Source: Bacillota bacterium (GTDB lineage: Bacteria; Bacillota; Sulfobacillia; JAJZYS01; JAJYTV01). From it: a stretch of 34,855 nucleotides of DNA. The position numbers were made by a program, and so were the translations under genes. The stretch is taken from positions 1 to 34,855 of the forward strand of contig JAJZQO010000023.1 of the NCBI GenBank assembly GCA_021847575.1. Reading direction: 5' to 3'. The first letter of the stretch is position 1; each line of letters opens with the position of its first letter. Shown here in pieces: positions 31,498 to 34,855 of this stretch. The notes under the pieces were generated by a model. It did not search any database and had not been told where the DNA came from. It saw only the letters and a program-made list of their open reading frames with translations.

Positions 31498-32175
31498 TCA
31501 GAAGAAGCTGCCGAGGCCGGAGAGTCGCTGCAGCATGCCTGTCAGCATGACGACGCCGAGCAGGACCAGCAGGGCGCCGCCGATCTGTTCAAGGAGCCGC
31601 GTGTGGCGCCGCAGAGCCGCGAGGCGGTCGACAAGGCGGTCGGCGAGGAGTCCGAGCAGCAGGAACGGCACGCCGAGACCGAGCGCGTAGGCCACGAGCA
31701 GGATACCACCCCGCTGCCAGCTGGCCGTCTGCGCCGCCAGGACGAGGATGCTGCCGAGCCAGGGCGTGACGCAGGCCGTCCAGCCGAAGCCGAAGGCGGC
31801 CCCGACCAGTACGGCGCTGCCGAAGCCCATCTGCTTCGGCGTGTAGTGCATGCGCATGTCGCGCATGAGCACGCTCGGCTGAAGACCGAGCATGAACAGG
31901 CCGAACAGGATGACAAGGACGCCGCCCACATTGCGCAGCAGCTCGCGTTCGTGGGCCAGGACCTGGCCGAGCACCGTCGCGCTGAGGCCGAGCAGGATGA
32001 AGACGACGCCGAAGCCGGTGACGAAGCCGCTTGCGTTGACGATGCGAACGAACCTCTTGCCTTCGCCGCCTGCCGCCAGGAGGGCGAGATAGCTCGGCAG
32101 CAGAGGTAGTACGCAGGGGGAGGCGAAGGACAGGATTCCGCCCAGGAAGGCGAGTGGCAGGGAGATCGTGCTCAG
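31498..32175 (-). CDS. ccdA: CcdA-type cytochrome c biogenesis / thiol transport membrane protein (non-AUG start)
   Basis: About 225 residues, six helices, matching CcdA, which carries reducing equivalents from cytoplasmic thioredoxin to the outside. Its two active cysteines are in GGILSFASPCVLPLLPSYLA (helix 1) and GWTACVTPWLGSIL (helix 4). Helix 1 is only reached by reading upstream of the first ATG, GTG or TTG codon (GTG 31974). The frame runs back to a TGA at 32178-32176, and the only starts available before helix 1 are CTG 32175, ACG or ATC. GGGGTGA overlaps that region. I therefore place the start at CTG 32175, reading (M)STISLPLAFLGG. A start at 31974 would lose helix 1 and the first cysteine. 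A sequencing error is the main alternative. Confidence 0.85.
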   Translation of the reverse strand: MSTISLPLAFLGGILSFASPCVLPLLPSYLALLAAGGEGKRFVRIVNASGFVTGFGVVFILLGLSATVLGQVLAHERELLRNVGGVLVILFGLFMLGLQPSVLMRDMRMHYTPKQMGFGSAVLVGAAFGFGWTACVTPWLGSILVLAAQTASWQRGGILLVAYALGLGVPFLLLGLLADRLVDRLAALRRHTRLLEQIGGALLVLLGVVMLTGMLQRLSGLGSFF

Positions 32176-32640
32176 TCACCCCGTGGCGCGTCGACTGTGG
32201 ATCATTCTCGCAGGGTAGGGGTCGGGGGTCAAACGGCGGGACTGGCGGGTGGGTGTATACGGTATACATGGGAAATTTGTGACGTAACTGCGCTGTGGGT
32301 AGACGGGCATACCCTTGGCCAGTCCGAGTGGCCCATGGCGCCAGATCGCACCGCAAGGGCCTTTTGCGCCTCGCGACGGCATCTGACGAGCGTCGACACA
32401 GCTGCCTTCGGGCGTAACCAACCTGTGGGTGGCGGCCCTATCAGCAAAGATTGCGGCCATGGTAGCATGACCCATGCCGCGACGGACCGTGTGGGGCTTG
32501 TCACGTGCATTGCGACGAAGGACGATCGGTCGGGATCGGCTGTCGCGCACTGCAGGAACGCCCCGAAGGCAGTCGAGAGCCGCCGCAGATCTTCACGGCA
32601 AATTTCGTGGCGTCCTGTCATGTCGGAGGAGAGCTAACCC
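32176..32640. other. Divergent gap between ccdA and the transmembrane chemoreceptor
   Basis: 465 bases with no convincing gene. It holds the palindrome at 32254-32268 and must contain promoters for both flanking genes, but I cannot place them with confidence. An open frame at 32197-32637 (plus) and another at 32229-32621 (minus) overlap fully, lack ribosome binding sites and look like chance open frames in GC-rich DNA. Confidence 0.45.
32254..32268. promoter_or_regulatory. Perfect 7-1-7 palindrome, candidate operator
   Basis: TGTATAC-G-GTATACA is perfectly symmetric. Its AT-richness stands out from the surroundings. It lies 79 bases upstream of ccdA and about 370 bases upstream of the chemoreceptor. 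GTATAC half-sites are common in GntR-family operators, and the 7-1-7 layout also occurs in Fur-family boxes. No matching regulator is adjacent. Confidence 0.5.
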
Positions 32641-34491
32641 ATGCGCAACCTGAACGTCCTGATGAAACTTATGGTGGCCTCCTCGATTGTAGGTGTGATC
32701 TTCCTCGCCGCCCTCATCTATTCGATCGTCTCGACCGCCGCCGTCTCCGGCAACTACGCACGCATCCTGCAGAGTATCGTACCGACGCAGATCGCCGCGC
32801 AGAAGCTCGACAGCGACATGTGGGGGGCGCTCGCCGAAGTGCGGGGGGAAACCCTCACCGGCCATGCGGGCAGCTACACCTACTTCACCAGCGACGCCAA
32901 GAAGCAGATCGCGAACCTCAAGCGTCTGAGCGTCACCCCGCAGCAGCAGGCGGCGTACCAGACGCTGGCCGCGGACGTGACGCAGGAGCTTTACACCCTG
33001 GATCAGGCCCAGACGTACGCCTCGACCGGCCTGAAGTCGGAGACGCTGACTCTGCTTTCGTCCTCGACCCCGGCGCGCAACCAGACGCGCACCGACGTCC
33101 TGGCCTTCGAGCAGCAGGAGTCCCGCCTCGATCAGTTGACGACCGCCAATGAGCAGGCCGCCGGCAGGACGGCGCTCATTCTCGAGATCGTCCTCGCGGC
33201 CGCCGCCATGCTTGTCGGCTTTGTCCTTATTCGCCGCATGGCCGCCACGATCGCCCGGCCGATCACCCAGATCGCCGACGGGGCGAAGCGCATTGCAGAC
33301 GGTGACCTGACGTTCGAGCGCCTTGACGAGAACTCGGGCGACGAGCTCGGCGAGGTCGCCAAGGCGTTCAACCGCATGGTCCAGGACATCAAGGGCATGA
33401 TCGGCCGAATCCATGGCGCCGCCCAGGAGGTGTCCACCGCCGGCGAGCAGATGGCTTCAACCGCCTCGCAGGTGTCGGACGCCACCAGACAGATCGCGGC
33501 GGCGATGCAGGAACTCGCCAAGGGTGCGAGCCAGCAGTCCAGCGGGGCCGAGGAGACCGCCGGCTACATGGAGCAACTGAAGGTCGCCGCCCAGCAGGTG
33601 ATGGCAGGGGCCAAGAGCCAGGCCGAGGACATCGCCCGCAGCACAGAGGTGGTGCGTCAGACCGCGAAGGCCATCGAGCAGGTGGCTCACAGCGCCCAGG
33701 AGGTCTCGCGGGCCGCGGCACAGGCCTTGCAGGCGGCGGAGTCCGGCGGCGAATCGGTGCGCCAGACGGTCGTCGGCATCAATCAGATCGACACGGCATC
33801 CCGCCAGGTGGTCGAGTCCGTCGAGGCCCTAGGGGCATCGTCACAGCAGATCGGCGCGATCGTCGAAGTCATCTCCTCGATCGCGGACCAGACCAACCTC
33901 CTCGCGCTGAACGCCGCCATCGAGGCGGCGCGGGCCGGCGAGCACGGCCGCGGCTTCGCCGTTGTCGCGGACGAGGTACGCAAGCTTGCGGAGAGTTCCG
34001 GCGAGGCGAGCGGTCAGATCTCGAAGATCATCGAGACGATCCAGGACCACGTCCGAACAGCGGTGGCGGCGATCGGCGTCGCGGCCCAGCGCGTGCGCGC
34101 GGGCACCGAGATGGCGGGGCAAGCGGGCCAGGCGCTCGAGGCGATTCTCGAGGCGATGCGCGAGACGAACGGTTACGCGCAGGACATCTCTGCCGCTGCC
34201 GAACAGGTCACCGCGAGCACCGAGGGCGCCGTCCAGGCGATGGACGCGATCGCCGCCGTCGCCGAGGAGAGCCTGGCGGCGACAGAGCAGATGACCGAGC
34301 AGGCGCTCGCTGTCCAGGAGCGGGTGCAGTCGGTCGCCACCGTCTCCGCCCAGACGGCCGCTTCGGTGGAGGAGGTCTCCTCGAGCAGCGAGGAGATGGG
34401 CGCGTCCGCCGAGGAGATCACCAAGACCGCCATGAGGCTTGCCGACACGGCTGCCGCGCAACGGGCGGTCGTCGCGCGCTTCCGGATTTGA
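32641..34491 (+). CDS. Transmembrane methyl-accepting chemotaxis protein (HAMP + signalling domain)
   Basis: 616 residues. Membrane helix 1 is at about 8-31 and helix 2 at about 177-197 ([20 protein letters not shown]). The outer sensor between them (about 32-176) is helical, as in four-helix-bundle receptors. A HAMP domain follows (about 198-255; [33 protein letters not shown]), then the cytoplasmic coiled coil with the hairpin tip at about 408-455 ([35 protein letters not shown]). No C-terminal CheR-binding pentapeptide is seen. GGAGGAG lies about 10 bases before ATG 32641. A cheW-like gene follows after 32 bases, so the pair probably works together. Confidence 0.95.
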   Translation: MRNLNVLMKLMVASSIVGVIFLAALIYSIVSTAAVSGNYARILQSIVPTQIAAQKLDSDMWGALAEVRGETLTGHAGSYTYFTSDAKKQIANLKRLSVTPQQQAAYQTLAADVTQELYTLDQAQTYASTGLKSETLTLLSSSTPARNQTRTDVLAFEQQESRLDQLTTANEQAAGRTALILEIVLAAAAMLVGFVLIRRMAATIARPITQIADGAKRIADGDLTFERLDENSGDELGEVAKAFNRMVQDIKGMIGRIHGAAQEVSTAGEQMASTASQVSDATRQIAAAMQELAKGASQQSSGAEETAGYMEQLKVAAQQVMAGAKSQAEDIARSTEVVRQTAKAIEQVAHSAQEVSRAAAQALQAAESGGESVRQTVVGINQIDTASRQVVESVEALGASSQQIGAIVEVISSIADQTNLLALNAAIEAARAGEHGRGFAVVADEVRKLAESSGEASGQISKIIETIQDHVRTAVAAIGVAAQRVRAGTEMAGQAGQALEAILEAMRETNGYAQDISAAAEQVTASTEGAVQAMDAIAAVAEESLAATEQMTEQALAVQERVQSVATVSAQTAASVEEVSSSSEEMGASAEEITKTAMRLADTAAAQRAVVARFRI

Positions 34492-34523
34492 CCGATCTGG
34501 CCGATAGGTACTTGGAGGGGGGG

Positions 34524-34855
34524 ATGTCCATGGCCGAAGACACGCAGATTCAGCTCGTCCTGTTCGAGTTGCGGGGCGAACTGTATGCGGTCGAGGCGAT
34601 GAAGGTGCAGGAGATCGTCCTGCGCGGGCGGGAGACAGCGATTCCCAGGGCGCCAGGCTATGTCGTAGGCATCATGAATCTGCGCGGACGCGTCATTCCG
34701 GTTGTCGACCTTCTCCGGCGATTCTCCCTGGGCGACGCCGGCAAGACGGCGTCGCAGGTGGTGGTGGTCGACCTGAGGGGCAGCCAGGTCGGGTTCATCG
34801 TCGATCTCGTCACCGAGGTCCTCAATGTACCTCTCGGCAAGATGGAGCCCCCGCC
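34524..34855 (+). CDS. CheW-like chemotaxis coupling protein (cut by the window end)
   Basis: The first 110 codons of a CheW-domain protein. LVLFELRGELYAVEAMKVQE, IPRAPGYVVGIMNLRGRVIP and VVDLLRRFSLGD are typical, as is VGFIVDLVTEVLNVP. CheW links chemoreceptors to the kinase CheA at the membrane. ATG 34524 has GGAGGGGGG directly upstream; ATG 34530 is the alternative. It follows the transmembrane chemoreceptor by 32 bases. Whether it is plain CheW or a longer CheV or CheA-type protein cannot be seen. Confidence 0.93.
   Translation, partial: MSMAEDTQIQLVLFELRGELYAVEAMKVQEIVLRGRETAIPRAPGYVVGIMNLRGRVIPVVDLLRRFSLGDAGKTASQVVVVDLRGSQVGFIVDLVTEVLNVPLGKMEPP

Noticed and set aside
32197-32637. 146-codon plus-strand frame ending just before the transmembrane chemoreceptor
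   Set aside because: It has no ribosome binding site or recognisable protein pattern, and an equally long frame runs antisense to it.
1-34855. CRISPR array, prophage or toxin-antitoxin system
   Set aside because: No regularly spaced repeats, phage structural genes, integrase or paired small toxin-antitoxin genes were seen on either strand.

Overview
The window is GC-rich, densely packed chromosomal DNA with no rRNA, tRNA, CRISPR array or recognisable insertion sequence. Two surface proteins with S-layer homology (SLH) domains, an ECF sigma factor with a SigX-like promoter, lgt, a Fur-family operator and strong AGGAGG-type ribosome binding sites suggest a high-GC member of the Bacillota (for example a Sulfobacillia, Thermaerobacteria or Symbiobacteria type lineage). 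This assignment is inferred from gene content only; no marker gene is present to fix it.

Layout: (a) 1-91, the end of a gene entering from the left. (b) 293-6082 on the minus strand, a peptide/acyl-amino-acid operon: dipeptide-epimerase-like enolase, Dpp/Opp-type binding protein, two permeases and an M20 amidohydrolase, with a MurR/RpiR regulator (6423-7379) just upstream. (c) 7634-10391, an island bounded by two direct copies of the 3' end of a metal ABC permease gene. The outer copy is a dead fragment with an in-frame stop. The island holds a membrane protein and a small secreted protein, neither recognised. (d) 10172-14150 on the minus strand, a five-gene metal uptake operon (Fur-family regulator, binding protein, ATPase, two permeases) preceded by a promoter that overlaps a perfect Fur-type palindrome. 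(e) 14410-16322, an ECF sigma factor coupled to a membrane-anchored protein with a BNR/YCF48-like propeller, preceded by an ECF-type promoter and an 18-codon leader ORF. (f) 16675-18181, two small membrane proteins and a Crp/Fnr regulator. (g) 18219-26091, envelope genes: a CAP-SLH protein, an Fsr-like MFS exporter, a DUF59 protein, an S41 processing protease, a second SLH protein and a polysaccharide deacetylase. (h) 26346-28671, nfu-like, lgt and trxB. (i) 28731-34855, sensory genes: a soluble chemoreceptor with a C-terminal Cache-like domain, a tiny LSm-like protein, ccdA (apparently with a non-AUG start), a transmembrane chemoreceptor and the start of a cheW-like gene.

Functional threads: peptide salvage under RpiR control; transition-metal uptake under Fur-family control, with a binding-protein ligand set that looks more Mn/Fe-like than Zn-like; an envelope-sensing sigma/anti-sigma pair; thiol redox (trxB and ccdA); and chemotaxis. 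No single dramatic new system is evident. The points most worth checking are the repeat-bounded island, the leader ORF of the ECF operon, the non-AUG ccdA start, the roughly 550-base structured-looking non-coding stretch before the first chemoreceptor, and a set of long perfect hairpins, one of which lies inside a coding sequence.
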